A DNA stretch of 34,604 nt from Spirochaetales bacterium (GTDB lineage: Bacteria > Spirochaetota > Spirochaetia > DSM-27196 > SLST01), in NCBI GenBank assembly GCA_019038705.1, contig JAHOYX010000040.1, forward strand, positions 1-34,604, given 5' to 3'. The position numbers and the translations under genes were made by a program. The notes beneath the pieces were generated by a model, which made no database searches, was not told the DNA's origin, and was given only the letters and a program-made list of their open reading frames with translations. Positions 7,057-14,881 of the stretch are shown one piece after another. Every line of letters starts with the position of its first letter. Position 1 is the first letter of the stretch.

Positions 7057-8058
7057 TTACCCCTCCAACGCCTTGATGGCCCTGCGGACCTTCCGTAGCA
7101 GCGCCTCTCCGGCTCCGGACATGCTCACAATCTTGTTGTAGAAGCCGCCGGCCCGAGCAGTATCACCCTTCTCCTGGTACGACTGCCCGACATAGTACAG
7201 GGCGTCCGGAAGCTCGGGAATCTTTGGATACCGCTGGATGAGTCCCGTAAAGTGCTTGATGCACGCATCGAACTGTTTGAGGCTATAGTAGCATCTGCCG
7301 ATTTCAAAGAGGCTCTTGATGCGGTACTCCTCATCCGTTCCGTTCTCCGCTATCATTTTGAAGGTCTTCAGTGCATCAGTGTACTTCTGCTGACTGAAGA
7401 CGCTGACTGCCGCGTAGAACTCCTTGGCCGAATCCGAGAGCTGCCGGCCTCTGTCCGGCTTGTCAATCTCCTCAGCTGTCGAGCCGACGCCCGAAATGTT
7501 CGGTCCCTTCCCTGCCCCGTACTCCTGCGCAAACTGTTCAGCTTTCTGGGCAAACTCGCTGGCCTTGGCATTCATTCGGCCTGAGGGATAGTAGGTCAGA
7601 TAGCGCCGAAACGCGTACAGGGCCTGCTCGTAGCGCTTCTTGCTCAGGTAGTACTGACCGCTGTTGAACAGGCCGGTCTCAGGATCCACCTGCTTGTCCT
7701 GGGCGAGCAGACCGCTGACTTTGACATGCATTCTACGCAGCTGGGTGCTGAACACCTTGAGCATTTTCATGATGATTCGGGTGTTCTGACTCGCCAAGGC
7801 CTCGAACTCGGGCACGGTGAACAAAATGACGGCGGAGTCCGACAAGACAACGGCATTCTCTTCACGAGGGTACTTGCCGAGGGCACTTTTGACCCCGAAG
7901 AACTCCCCGGTCTGGATGTAGTCGTGAATCTCCTGCCCTGTCTCAATGTCCGTGGAGTTCAGGCTGATCCGTCCGGACTTGAGAATGTAGATCTTGTCAC
8001 TCACGTCGCCACTGAAGTAAATGACAGAGTTAGCCTTGAAACTCATGGGACGGGGCAC
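7057..8058 (-). CDS. Cyclic-nucleotide-binding-domain protein with TPR repeats
   Basis: This 333-residue protein has an N-terminal cNMP-binding-type beta-roll (about 5-105; SGDVSDKIYILKSGRISL, GEFFGVKSALGKYPREENAV). Where a CAP-type cassette would have the RS/TA motif it has REENAV, so ligand binding may be altered or lost. A helix like the CAP dimer helix follows, then TPR-like helical repeats in two groups (about 125-175, QYYLSKKRYEQALYAFRRYL; and 215-325, including FEIGRCYYSLKQFDACIKHF). There is no DNA-binding domain, so it is probably an adaptor or sensor that acts through protein contacts. It starts with GTG 8058, with AGGAG 8 nt upstream; ATG 8046 is an alternative. It is the first gene of the operon and reads from the promoter at 8079-8107. 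Confidence 0.85.
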   Translation of the reverse strand: MPRPMSFKANSVIYFSGDVSDKIYILKSGRISLNSTDIETGQEIHDYIQTGEFFGVKSALGKYPREENAVVLSDSAVILFTVPEFEALASQNTRIIMKMLKVFSTQLRRMHVKVSGLLAQDKQVDPETGLFNSGQYYLSKKRYEQALYAFRRYLTYYPSGRMNAKASEFAQKAEQFAQEYGAGKGPNISGVGSTAEEIDKPDRGRQLSDSAKEFYAAVSVFSQQKYTDALKTFKMIAENGTDEEYRIKSLFEIGRCYYSLKQFDACIKHFTGLIQRYPKIPELPDALYYVGQSYQEKGDTARAGGFYNKIVSMSGAGEALLRKVRRAIKALEG

Positions 8059-8078
8059 TGCGGTTTCTCCTGGCTAGA

Positions 8079-8107
8079 ACTGTAAACACTTGAATGCTGA
8101 AATTCAA
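8079..8107 (-). promoter_or_regulatory. Promoter of the cNMP-binding operon
   Basis: On the minus strand TTGAAT (-35, 4 of 6) and TACAGT (-10, 4 of 6) are 17 bp apart. The expected transcript start, near 8072, gives a short leader that just covers the AGGAG site before GTG 8058. The -35 lies inside one arm of the palindrome 8089-8108, so a bound regulator should block it. Confidence 0.5.
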
Positions 8108-8108
8108 G
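8089..8108. promoter_or_regulatory. Operator-like palindrome CTTGAAT-N6-ATTCAAG
   Basis: A perfect 7-bp inverted repeat with a 6-bp spacer (GCTGAA) covers the -35 element of the cNMP operon and lies in the 100-bp gap to the divergent PHP gene. The arm and spacer geometry is that of Crp/Fnr-family sites (TGTGA-N6-TCACA in E. coli), although the half-site sequence differs. Autoregulation by the Crp-type protein encoded in this operon is the simplest reading, but it is inference. Confidence 0.5.
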
Positions 8109-8158
8109 AAGCTTTTGCTGCGAGTCAGAGGCGCCAAACATCACTATACTGGAGACAC

Positions 8159-8992
8159 ATGATCGATCTGCACGCCCATTCAACTGCATCGGATGGGGTT
8201 CTCTCGCCAACCGAACTCATCCAACTCGCGGTGGCGGAGGGTCTCCAGGCAATCGCTCTCACCGATCATGACACGGTGGACGGGCTGGATGAGGCGCAAG
8301 CCGCCGCTGAAGCGAGCGGGATAGTCTTCGTGCCGGGCATTGAGCTTGAGATCGATTGGCAACCCGGGGTGTTTCATCTCCTCGGGCTCGGCCTGAAGGG
8401 CTGGACTGGCCCCTTGCGCAGCAGACTGGTGCGCGTTCGGGAATACCGGACGGAGCGGAATCTGCGCATGGTGGATCGAATGCAGAAGGCGGGGATCGCC
8501 ATTGACTACGGCGAACTCATCGAGATAGCCGGGCACCGCACCGTCGGCCGCCCCCACTTCGCACACGCACTGCTCCGGAAGGGTGTGGTCGCGAGTTCTC
8601 AGGAGGCCTTTGATCGATTCATCGGAAACGGGCAGCCGTTCTACGAGAGCAAGCGCGCCCTGTCGGTAGGCAAGGCCTGCGCAACGGTGCATGCGGCCGG
8701 CGGCAAAGCAGTCATTGCGCACCCGAACACCCTCGGTCTCGGGTGGGACGAGTTCAGCCGGACGCTCTTTCGGTGGAAACACGAGGGACTTGACGGGATC
8801 GAGGCCTATCACCCGAATGTCAGCCTGCCCGACGCACACCGGTTTGCATCACTCGCCGAAGAGCTTGGGCTCATCGTGACCGGGGGGAGCGACTATCACG
8901 GTATCGGCCGGACCGACCGGCGCCTTGGACGAAGCAGCGGCGGTCAGCCCATTGATGCGAGATTCCTGGATCCATTCATGGAGGCCGCGTGA
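8159..8992 (+). CDS. PHP-domain phosphoesterase (TrpH/RNase AM-like)
   Basis: The ORF track begins at 8090, but the PHP fold starts MIDLHAHSTASDGVLSP, so I take ATG 8159, which gives 277 residues; GGAG lies 4-5 nt upstream. Metal-binding motifs of the family are intact: HAHSTASDG (residues 4-12), LTDHDTVDG (about 36-44), PGIELEI, a central RPHFAHALL, AVIAHPN and the terminal GGSDYHG. Members of this group (E. coli YciV, now RNase AM) cleave short oligonucleotides or 3',5'-nucleoside bisphosphates from the 5' end. The exact substrate cannot be read here. It is the first gene of the plus-strand block and overlaps mlaE at TGATG. A TATACT hexamer 8 nt before the ATG could be a -10, but the -35 is poor. 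Confidence 0.88.
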   Translation: MIDLHAHSTASDGVLSPTELIQLAVAEGLQAIALTDHDTVDGLDEAQAAAEASGIVFVPGIELEIDWQPGVFHLLGLGLKGWTGPLRSRLVRVREYRTERNLRMVDRMQKAGIAIDYGELIEIAGHRTVGRPHFAHALLRKGVVASSQEAFDRFIGNGQPFYESKRALSVGKACATVHAAGGKAVIAHPNTLGLGWDEFSRTLFRWKHEGLDGIEAYHPNVSLPDAHRFASLAEELGLIVTGGSDYHGIGRTDRRLGRSSGGQPIDARFLDPFMEAA

Positions 8993-9774
8993 TGGGCGCG
9001 ATCGAGAGGATTGGCGCCGCCACCATCGGCCGCGTCCGCGGGTTGCTCTATGCGCTCGGATTCATGGTGGATGTCTTCAAGCAGACCTTCCGATTCGTTA
9101 CCCGCCGAAAAGTAGGGTCCCGCGTTCTCACCATGCAAGTCCTCTTCACGGGGGTGGAGGCACTGTCGGTAGTGGCAACGATCAGCCTCAGCCTGGGGGC
9201 GGTTATCGTGATTCAAGGGCTCAGCCTGTTGCCGCAGTTCGGGCAGGGACAGCTCATCTTTGACGTCCTGATCATCGTCATCACCCGTGAGCTGGGGCCG
9301 CTGTTGACCGCCGTCATCGTGACGGCACGATCAGGCACCGCAATCTCCACCGAGTTGGGGAACATGGTGATCAGCCACGAGATTGAGGCGTACGTCGTTA
9401 CCGGCATCAACCCGATCCGACACATCGTGGCTCCCCGTTTCATCGGTGTGACACTGTCAACTCTCTTGCTCAATCTCTATTTCAACATTTTCGGACTGCT
9501 CGGATCCTTCGTGGTGACCCAGTTCGTGAACCCGATCCCGTTGGGCGAGTACCTGAACGGCATGCTTGCAAGCTTGAGCCTTACCGATGTGGTCTCGAGC
9601 GTCGTGAAGAGCATTGTCTTCGGTGCGATCATTGCGCTCATCGCCACCTATCACGGGCTGCAGGTAGAGCGGGCAACGACCGAAATACCCGTTGCGGCAA
9701 TCAGATCGGTCAGTCACGGGATAACCATGCTGATTATCGCAAACGCGATCATTACGCTGGTCTACTACATATAG
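8992..9774 (+). CDS. mlaE: MlaE-type ABC transporter permease (lipid transport)
   Basis: MlaE-family permeases form the inner-membrane channel of MCE lipid-transport systems that move phospholipids between the inner and outer membranes. The 260-residue protein has a cytoplasmic interface helix at the N-terminus and about five membrane helices. The family signature is present as ITRELGPLLTAVIVTARSGT followed by AISTELGNM, where E. coli has RELGPVLTALLVAGRVGSA. ATG 8992 is preferred over GTG 8989, because GGAGG lies 7 nt upstream. The start shares one base with the stop of the PHP gene (TGATG). The ATPase gene follows after 9 bp. Specificity for lipid is inferred from the family. Confidence 0.93.
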   Translation: MGAIERIGAATIGRVRGLLYALGFMVDVFKQTFRFVTRRKVGSRVLTMQVLFTGVEALSVVATISLSLGAVIVIQGLSLLPQFGQGQLIFDVLIIVITRELGPLLTAVIVTARSGTAISTELGNMVISHEIEAYVVTGINPIRHIVAPRFIGVTLSTLLLNLYFNIFGLLGSFVVTQFVNPIPLGEYLNGMLASLSLTDVVSSVVKSIVFGAIIALIATYHGLQVERATTEIPVAAIRSVSHGITMLIIANAIITLVYYI

Positions 9775-9783
9775 AGGCAGAGG

Positions 9784-10728
9784 ATGGAACCTGACGATCG
9801 TCCGGACGAACCTGAGAGCGCCGACCCCGGCCAGGCTGAGGATCTCCTGGCCGCGCTCGGCGGTGCCCCGGCAGATGACACAGCGCCCGTTTCGGCGCCC
9901 ATCGAGGATCGGGTCGTCGAACCTGAGCCCCCGGCGTGCAGACTGGTAGGAATTGCGGTTGCGGCGGACGGCCACGACATCCTTCAAGAGGTGAGTATCG
10001 ATCTCCCGGCCCACGCGTGTACGGTCATCATGGGGCCATCGGGCTCGGGCAAGAGCACGCTCCTCAAGACCGCCGCCGGCCTCATCGTGCCGGATACCGG
10101 GTACGTGGAAATCCTCGGCACAGATCCGAGCCATGCCGGTGACCGGGAGTTGGAGCGTCTGCGAGCCCGAAACGGTTTCGTGTTTCAGGATGACGCCCTC
10201 TGGCAGAATCTCTCGTTGCTGCAGAATCTTACCCTCCCGTTGCAGTATCACCGCCACGATCTCGCATCGGATTCGGTCACCGAACGAATCAACAGACTTG
10301 TGGGCGAACTCGGGGCGACTCGGAGACTGGAAATGCGACCCGCGAATGTATCTGCCGGTGAACGGAAAATCATCTCATTCGTGCGGGCTATCGTTGGCGA
10401 TCCCGAGATCCTTTTCCTTGATGAGCCTACGACATCGGTTGACGGCGAGCACGCCGACCTGATGATTCGGAAACTGAAAGAACTGAAAGAACACAACATC
10501 ACGCTCGTGGCGGTGACCCACGACGCCCGAATTGCCAGCCAACTGGCCGACTACGTGATCGTGCTGAAGGAGGGTCGCGTGTTACGCTTCGGCTCGCTGC
10601 ACGAGATATCGCGTTCAAACGAACCCGAGATTGAACGCATCCTCACCGATGTTCTGAGCGAAACAGCCACCTATGACGGAGACATCCTGGAACTTCTTGA
10701 TCCGGACACAAACACCTATCTCACATAA
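9784..10728 (+). CDS. mlaF: MlaF-type ABC transporter ATP-binding protein
   Basis: This is the ATPase partner of the MlaE permease, 314 residues. Residues 1-50 are an unusual acidic, Pro/Glu/Asp-rich extension before the ABC domain. Walker A is GPSGSGKST (about 84-92), the Q-loop lies in VFQDDALWQNLSLLQNL, Walker B is EILFLDEPT (about 208-216) and the switch histidine is in VTHD. The ABC signature is degenerate: NVSAGERK in place of LSGGQ. A C-terminal tail of about 40 residues follows the nucleotide-binding fold. GAGG lies 6 nt before the ATG. It sits between mlaE and mlaD. Given the conserved Walker motifs I expect an active ATPase, but the signature change deserves testing. Confidence 0.92.
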   Translation: MEPDDRPDEPESADPGQAEDLLAALGGAPADDTAPVSAPIEDRVVEPEPPACRLVGIAVAADGHDILQEVSIDLPAHACTVIMGPSGSGKSTLLKTAAGLIVPDTGYVEILGTDPSHAGDRELERLRARNGFVFQDDALWQNLSLLQNLTLPLQYHRHDLASDSVTERINRLVGELGATRRLEMRPANVSAGERKIISFVRAIVGDPEILFLDEPTTSVDGEHADLMIRKLKELKEHNITLVAVTHDARIASQLADYVIVLKEGRVLRFGSLHEISRSNEPEIERILTDVLSETATYDGDILELLDPDTNTYLT

Positions 10729-10735
10729 AGTTCAA

Positions 10736-10764
10736 TTGACGAAGCCATACCGGTGCACTAGACT
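10736..10764 (+). promoter_or_regulatory. Internal promoter before mlaD
   Basis: TTGACG (-35, 5 of 6) and TAGACT (-10, 4 of 6) are exactly 17 bp apart in the 45-bp mlaF-mlaD gap. The -10 ends 9 nt before the mlaD ATG, so transcription would start within about 3 nt of it. No Shine-Dalgarno sequence precedes that ATG, which fits a leaderless message. Confidence 0.5.
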
Positions 10765-10773
10765 CTTCCATGC

Positions 10774-11868
10774 ATGAAGTTGCGATATCGGTTCGCCAAC
10801 CAGGTAGTTGGCGTGTTTGTGATCCTTGCCGTGGCGCTCACGGTTGCCCTCATTGTTCTCATGGGTTCAAACCAGCGCTGGTTCAAGAAGAACTTCTACT
10901 ACCACTCGTACTTCACGACGGCCAGCGATATTGCCCCCGGCATGCCCATTACGTTTCGCGGCTTCACGATTGGTAAGGTTACCGCTATCACCCTTCAGGA
11001 AGACAACAACGTGGATGTTGAGTTCTACATCCAGGAAGAGTTCATCGACAAGGCAAACGAAGATTCACTGATCCAACTCGTGACCAGCCCGCTCGGTGGA
11101 GGCCAGATCATATTCCACCAGGGGCGCATGGCAACTGATCCGCCGCCGGAAGGGGCCGTCATCCCCACGTATGACTCCAAGCAGGGGCTGCGGCTTCGAG
11201 AGGAAAATCGCGTGATCGTGCTGCGAAGCACGGATGCTATTGCGCAGGCGCTTGACCAGATCGATCCAATTCTGTCAAACGTGGATCTGGTACTCTCAAA
11301 CCTCGCCGTGCTGACCGATGACCTCAACGCCACGCTCAGAGGTGAGGCGAGCGGGCCCGTTGCGGGAATTCTCGCCGGAGCGGAAGGCGCGGTGGCGGAA
11401 CTCGAGCAGACGGTTGTCCGAGTCAATCAAGTCTTAGACGATACAACCGAACAGATAAACTCGCTGTTGGGCGAGGTGGAAGGAATTGCCAGCAACCTTG
11501 GAGAGACAACCGCGGCGCTACGGGATCCCACAGGACTTGTGCCGATGCTGCTGGACCCCAAGGGGAGCCTTGCGACGCTCCTGGACGACGACAATGTGCT
11601 GTTTGATCAGATTGTCGGTATCATTGCCGATCTGGAATTGAGCATCGGGAGTCTGCAGGAAAGCATTGCGGACGTGGAGAATTTCACCGAGTATCTCAAC
11701 ACAACCCAGCCCCAACTCACCGGCATCCTGGAGGAGGGACGCCAGACCCTCGATGCAAGCCAGGATGTCATTGAGAGCTTGCGCAACAACCCGCTCCTGC
11801 GAGGCGGGATACCGGAGGCGCAGGAACAGCCTTCAACTTTTGAGAGCATCCGGGACGAGGCGTTCTGA
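10774..11868 (+). CDS. mlaD: MlaD-type MCE domain protein
   Basis: MCE proteins are anchored in the inner membrane and form hexameric rings that carry lipid across the periplasm. This 364-residue protein has a short basic cytoplasmic start, one membrane helix (about 10-31), an MCE domain (about 45-118; SDIAPGMPITFRGFTIGKV and PLGGGQIIFHQG) and a long C-terminal region (about 140-345) of mostly helical, heptad-like sequence. E. coli MlaD is about half this length, so the helical part could form an extended tube or a contact with the outer membrane, as in the longer MCE proteins. There is no ribosome-binding site before ATG 10774; see the promoter at 10736-10764. It is followed by the TPR lipoprotein with a TGATG overlap. 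Confidence 0.92.
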   Translation: MKLRYRFANQVVGVFVILAVALTVALIVLMGSNQRWFKKNFYYHSYFTTASDIAPGMPITFRGFTIGKVTAITLQEDNNVDVEFYIQEEFIDKANEDSLIQLVTSPLGGGQIIFHQGRMATDPPPEGAVIPTYDSKQGLRLREENRVIVLRSTDAIAQALDQIDPILSNVDLVLSNLAVLTDDLNATLRGEASGPVAGILAGAEGAVAELEQTVVRVNQVLDDTTEQINSLLGEVEGIASNLGETTAALRDPTGLVPMLLDPKGSLATLLDDDNVLFDQIVGIIADLELSIGSLQESIADVENFTEYLNTTQPQLTGILEEGRQTLDASQDVIESLRNNPLLRGGIPEAQEQPSTFESIRDEAF

Positions 11869-12806
11869 TGTGTAGGCTTCCTGCAGTTGCCCTTGCGGCC
11901 GTGGTGTTCGCGGCAGTTCTCGGCGGATGTTCATCGGCGCCGCGGACCCCGGAAGTCATCCACGACACCAAGGACCAGGCCGCTGAATACGCGGAGTTCG
12001 GGAATCGATACTATCGCGAGGGCAACTACGGGCAGGCGCTCAGCTTCTTTGACCTTGCCTTCAGAGAGAATGCCGCCGTGGACAACCGCGTCGGCATCGC
12101 CCAGACCTACAACTCCATCGGAAAGGTGTATCTCGCAACCGGGGACATTGACACCGCCGAACGCAGCTTCCAGAGCGCCTACGAAATCGCAGTCCGCCTT
12201 GAAGATGCACGCCTTCTGCTCCAGAGCGCGACCCACCTCGGCGAGGCCTCGCTGAGGCGCGGTGATCTGGAACTCGCCATGGCGTTCTTTGATCAAGCCA
12301 TGGATCAGCGTGATGATGAGTCCGATCAGGCAGACCTTGCGGTTCTCTATCACAACATAGGAACGGCCCACAGCCGTCTCCAGGATTATGAGACTGCCCA
12401 ACAGTTTCTTCAGGATGCCATTGCGATCAACGACGAGATCCGCCAACTGGCCGAACTCGCGGCGAACCACTACATGCTCGCCTCAATCCTCTCACGACAG
12501 GATATGCTGGAGGAAGCCCGCGCCGAGGCCGAAACCGCTCTGATCTACGATAAGCAGATGGAAAACTCGGTGGGTATTGCTGCCGATTTGAAGGCCCTGG
12601 GACTCATCGCAATCAAGCAGGGAAACCTGGAGGACGCATACGACTTCATGAAGCGATCGCTACGGGTGGTAGCCGCAATCGGACTGGTGCCGGATGCGAG
12701 GAGCGTCCTCAGCCAACTGGAAACGATTGCGACGGGTCTCGGCCTGGATTCCGAGGCGGAGGAGTACCGCGCTCAACTCGAAGAGCTCACGCCGGCAGCT
12801 CACTGA
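11868..12806 (+). CDS. TPR-repeat lipoprotein
   Basis: This 312-residue protein starts with a lipoprotein signal: MCRLP, a hydrophobic core and the lipobox VLGGC, with the lipidated cysteine at about residue 21. The rest is almost wholly TPR repeats, about six of them from residue 37 to 290 (for example AEFGNRYYREGNYGQALSFF, YNSIGKVYLATGDIDTAERS, LYHNIGTAHSRLQDYETAQQ and LGLIAIKQGNLEDAYDFM). It should be a periplasmic-side, membrane-tethered scaffold. Its start overlaps the mlaD stop (TGATG) with GAGG 7 nt upstream, so it is made together with the MCE protein and may be a partner of the lipid transporter, in the place where Mla operons often carry a periplasmic or lipoprotein component. That role is inference. 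Confidence 0.88.
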   Translation: MCRLPAVALAAVVFAAVLGGCSSAPRTPEVIHDTKDQAAEYAEFGNRYYREGNYGQALSFFDLAFRENAAVDNRVGIAQTYNSIGKVYLATGDIDTAERSFQSAYEIAVRLEDARLLLQSATHLGEASLRRGDLELAMAFFDQAMDQRDDESDQADLAVLYHNIGTAHSRLQDYETAQQFLQDAIAINDEIRQLAELAANHYMLASILSRQDMLEEARAEAETALIYDKQMENSVGIAADLKALGLIAIKQGNLEDAYDFMKRSLRVVAAIGLVPDARSVLSQLETIATGLGLDSEAEEYRAQLEELTPAAH

Positions 12807-12855
12807 TCCGGATGGAAAACACCCGGTGATGGTCATCCGACGGTAGTTATTGATC

Positions 12856-13767
12856 ATGGTTTCTCGCGGCCTCTGCATTCGAGTAATTGGTGTGTTCATT
12901 GGACTCTTCGCAATCACGAGCCCCATCATTGCTCAGTACCCGACAATCTCAGTCCTTGACCGGACCGATCCTGCCTTCAATCAACAACAAGAAAGCATCC
13001 GGCTGTTCTACCGGCAGTTCAGCGCCGGCGCCGATCTGCCGGAACTGGCCGTCTACAGCTACCGTACCCTGCCCGAGGATACCTTGTTCGGCATAGCCGC
13101 GCGGCTTTCGGTCCCGTACTCCGCAATTGCTACGCTCAATCAGATGGAAGGAAGCAACCTCGGTGAGGCCGGGCGGCCGATGCTCCTTCCGAGTATCCCC
13201 GGCGTTTTTGTTCCGCTGACACCCGGAACTGACCTGGGCCTCGTAATGCATGATCTGCGTCGAGAGCAGACCGCGCTCATCGTATCCATCACCGTGGAGT
13301 CGATCTCTACGGTCTTTCGTTTCTACCCGGGCTCGGATTTCTCCCCGGAAGAGCGCAGCACATTTCTTGGCTTGCTCTTCCGCGCCCCCCTTCGAGTAAT
13401 GACCGTATCGTCGGTCTTTGGGCCACGCCACCACCCGGTGACCGGCGTGTGGGCATTCCACGCCGGAGTGGACTTTGCAGCGGCGCGTGGAACGCCGGTC
13501 GTGGCTGCCAGGTCAGGGGCGGTCATCGACACCGGCGACGACTTGATCATGGGCAACTACGTTCTCCTGCAGCACAGCGGCGGGTTTACAACATTCTATG
13601 GCCACCTTGATACCGTAACAGTGTCGTTGAAGGACTCGGTGAGATCCGGTATGATCATCGGCACTGTCGGGAGCACCGGAATCACGACCGGGTCCCATCT
13701 GCACTTTGAGATCCGGCAGGATAATGATCCGCGAGACCCGATGAAATTGTTGCCGCAGGAACGATGA
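12856..13767 (+). CDS. Secreted LysM-like/M23 family metallopeptidase
   Basis: This protein of about 303 residues is a predicted cell-wall endopeptidase or LytM-type factor. It has a signal peptide (about 1-25, ending ITSPIIAQY) and a LysM-like region (about 62-108, SYRTLPEDTLFGIAARLSVP followed by YSAIATLNQM). The M23 domain (about 190-300) contains HAGVDFAA, YGH and SHLHFEIR, so all zinc ligands of an active enzyme are present (HxxxD and HxH). ATG 12856 is preferred to the TTG at 12850 used by the ORF track. Neither has a clear ribosome-binding site in the 49-bp gap after the TPR lipoprotein gene. Its stop overlaps the start of the next gene (ATGA). It is a candidate for the peptidoglycan opening that the flagellar FlgJ here cannot make. 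Confidence 0.9.
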   Translation: MVSRGLCIRVIGVFIGLFAITSPIIAQYPTISVLDRTDPAFNQQQESIRLFYRQFSAGADLPELAVYSYRTLPEDTLFGIAARLSVPYSAIATLNQMEGSNLGEAGRPMLLPSIPGVFVPLTPGTDLGLVMHDLRREQTALIVSITVESISTVFRFYPGSDFSPEERSTFLGLLFRAPLRVMTVSSVFGPRHHPVTGVWAFHAGVDFAAARGTPVVAARSGAVIDTGDDLIMGNYVLLQHSGGFTTFYGHLDTVTVSLKDSVRSGMIIGTVGSTGITTGSHLHFEIRQDNDPRDPMKLLPQER

Positions 13768-14759
13768 TGCGTCGCTTTGGACTGATGATCATACTGGTGA
13801 TTCTCACGCTGCCCGTCGCGGCCGACAATGTCCGAGGTCCGATCGTGGACAAGCTTGAGGTGAATCCCTCCGGACCGCCGCTATCATCCGAGTTCGGGTT
13901 GGACGAGATTATCCTGGCCGGAACCTCCGGTGATTCACGGTTCTTTGATGCCGTTGAGATAGAAGTTACCGTCCCAGCTTCCGTCACCGCGTTCCCGGGC
14001 GCGCTCTCGCTCCTCCTCCTGACAACGGGCAGCCTCTCAGAACACGCCGGCGTTGCCGAGATCAATGGCGCGGTGATCCTGTCGCACCCACTGACCCGGG
14101 CGGGCAAGTTGACTCTTCAGATTCCACTTCATCCGAAAGCCGAAGTGAACGCAAGTGCGGCCGTAACGGTTCTTGATCATATCCTTCTCCGTGATGAGCT
14201 GCCGCTTGCCATAACGGTTCTCTCACTGATGAAGGGCCTTCCGTCGGAAATTGCCTCCACACGATTCCCGGTAGTCGTACGCCCGGTTGCTCGACGTATC
14301 GGTTCCGTGCAGGTGGCATTCATGCTCGAGGACAACTCGGAATTCCAGATTGAGAGTTATCTGGCCCCGGAGTTCGCTCTGGAGATAGACGGGGTCCCGG
14401 TTCAAATCGAGCCCGAGTATCTCCTTGAACCCGGAATTCATCGGCTGTCGCTGACGTCAGATCGATATCAGGATCAGAACCTGACAGTTGGAATCGAGCA
14501 GGCGCGGAGCACTCGGCTCAGCGTCCCGCTCCTGCCCGCTCTCGCCACGGTGAACTACACGGCGCCGCGCGGCTCACGGGTGTATGTAGATGGGCGGGCT
14601 CTGGAGGGCGAAATCGGGGACTTTACCGCGCCGCCGGGAGAGCATACAATAGTGGTAGTGGTCGGTGACTACACGGTCACGCGACGATTTTCGGTGGAGG
14701 AGGGCCGCGAGTATAATCTCTCGGTCGATATGGACGTAGCGATAGAAGAAGCTAAATAA
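13764..14759 (+). CDS. Secreted PEGA-domain-like protein
   Basis: This 331-residue protein has a signal peptide (about 1-20, ending PVAADN). The middle (about 25-250) is beta-rich and not recognisable; it contains the wall- or surface-like stretch VEIEVTVPASVTAFPGALSL. The C-terminal part (about 255-320) resembles the PEGA/carboxypeptidase-like beta sandwich, with RGSRVYVDGRALEGEIGDFT and PPGEHTIVVVVGDYTV. It overlaps the M23 gene (ATGA). AGGA lies 6 nt before the second of two adjacent ATGs (13767), which may be the real start. It is the last gene of the PHP-Mla block and is followed after about 90 bp by a strong terminator. Likely periplasmic; function unknown. Confidence 0.78.
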   Translation: MMRRFGLMIILVILTLPVAADNVRGPIVDKLEVNPSGPPLSSEFGLDEIILAGTSGDSRFFDAVEIEVTVPASVTAFPGALSLLLLTTGSLSEHAGVAEINGAVILSHPLTRAGKLTLQIPLHPKAEVNASAAVTVLDHILLRDELPLAITVLSLMKGLPSEIASTRFPVVVRPVARRIGSVQVAFMLEDNSEFQIESYLAPEFALEIDGVPVQIEPEYLLEPGIHRLSLTSDRYQDQNLTVGIEQARSTRLSVPLLPALATVNYTAPRGSRVYVDGRALEGEIGDFTAPPGEHTIVVVVGDYTVTRRFSVEEGREYNLSVDMDVAIEEAK

Positions 14760-14796
14760 AACTCGTCGTGAGACGATAATCAAAGCGTCGGTTGTT

Positions 14797-14828
14797 TAAT
14801 ATAGTTCCCCTCCCAGTTTACTATATTA
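14797..14828. repeat. AT-rich inverted repeat TAATATAGT-N14-ACTATATTA
   Basis: Perfect 9-bp arms flank a 14-bp C-rich spacer, in a short AT-rich island within otherwise GC-rich DNA. It lies upstream of the two terminator repeats. The arms contain -10-like hexamers (TATAGT at 14800, TATATT at 14822), but I find no convincing -35. It could be the operator and promoter of the dehydrogenase leader. Confidence 0.45.
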
Positions 14829-14849
14829 TGGCCGGCAACCTAACGGTTG

Positions 14850-14881
14850 GGCCGGTTCCTCACGGAGCCGGTCTTTTTTTT
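14850..14881 (+). terminator. Rho-independent terminator 1 with a competing hairpin
   Basis: A 10-bp stem GGCCGGTTCC/GGAGCCGGTC (two G-U pairs) with loop TCAC is followed by eight T. It ends transcription of the PHP-Mla block. The 5' arm is shared with an upstream hairpin (14832-14855: CCGG-C-AACC, loop TAAC, GGTT-G, bulge, CCGG). The two structures exclude each other, as in an attenuator. Confidence 0.85.
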
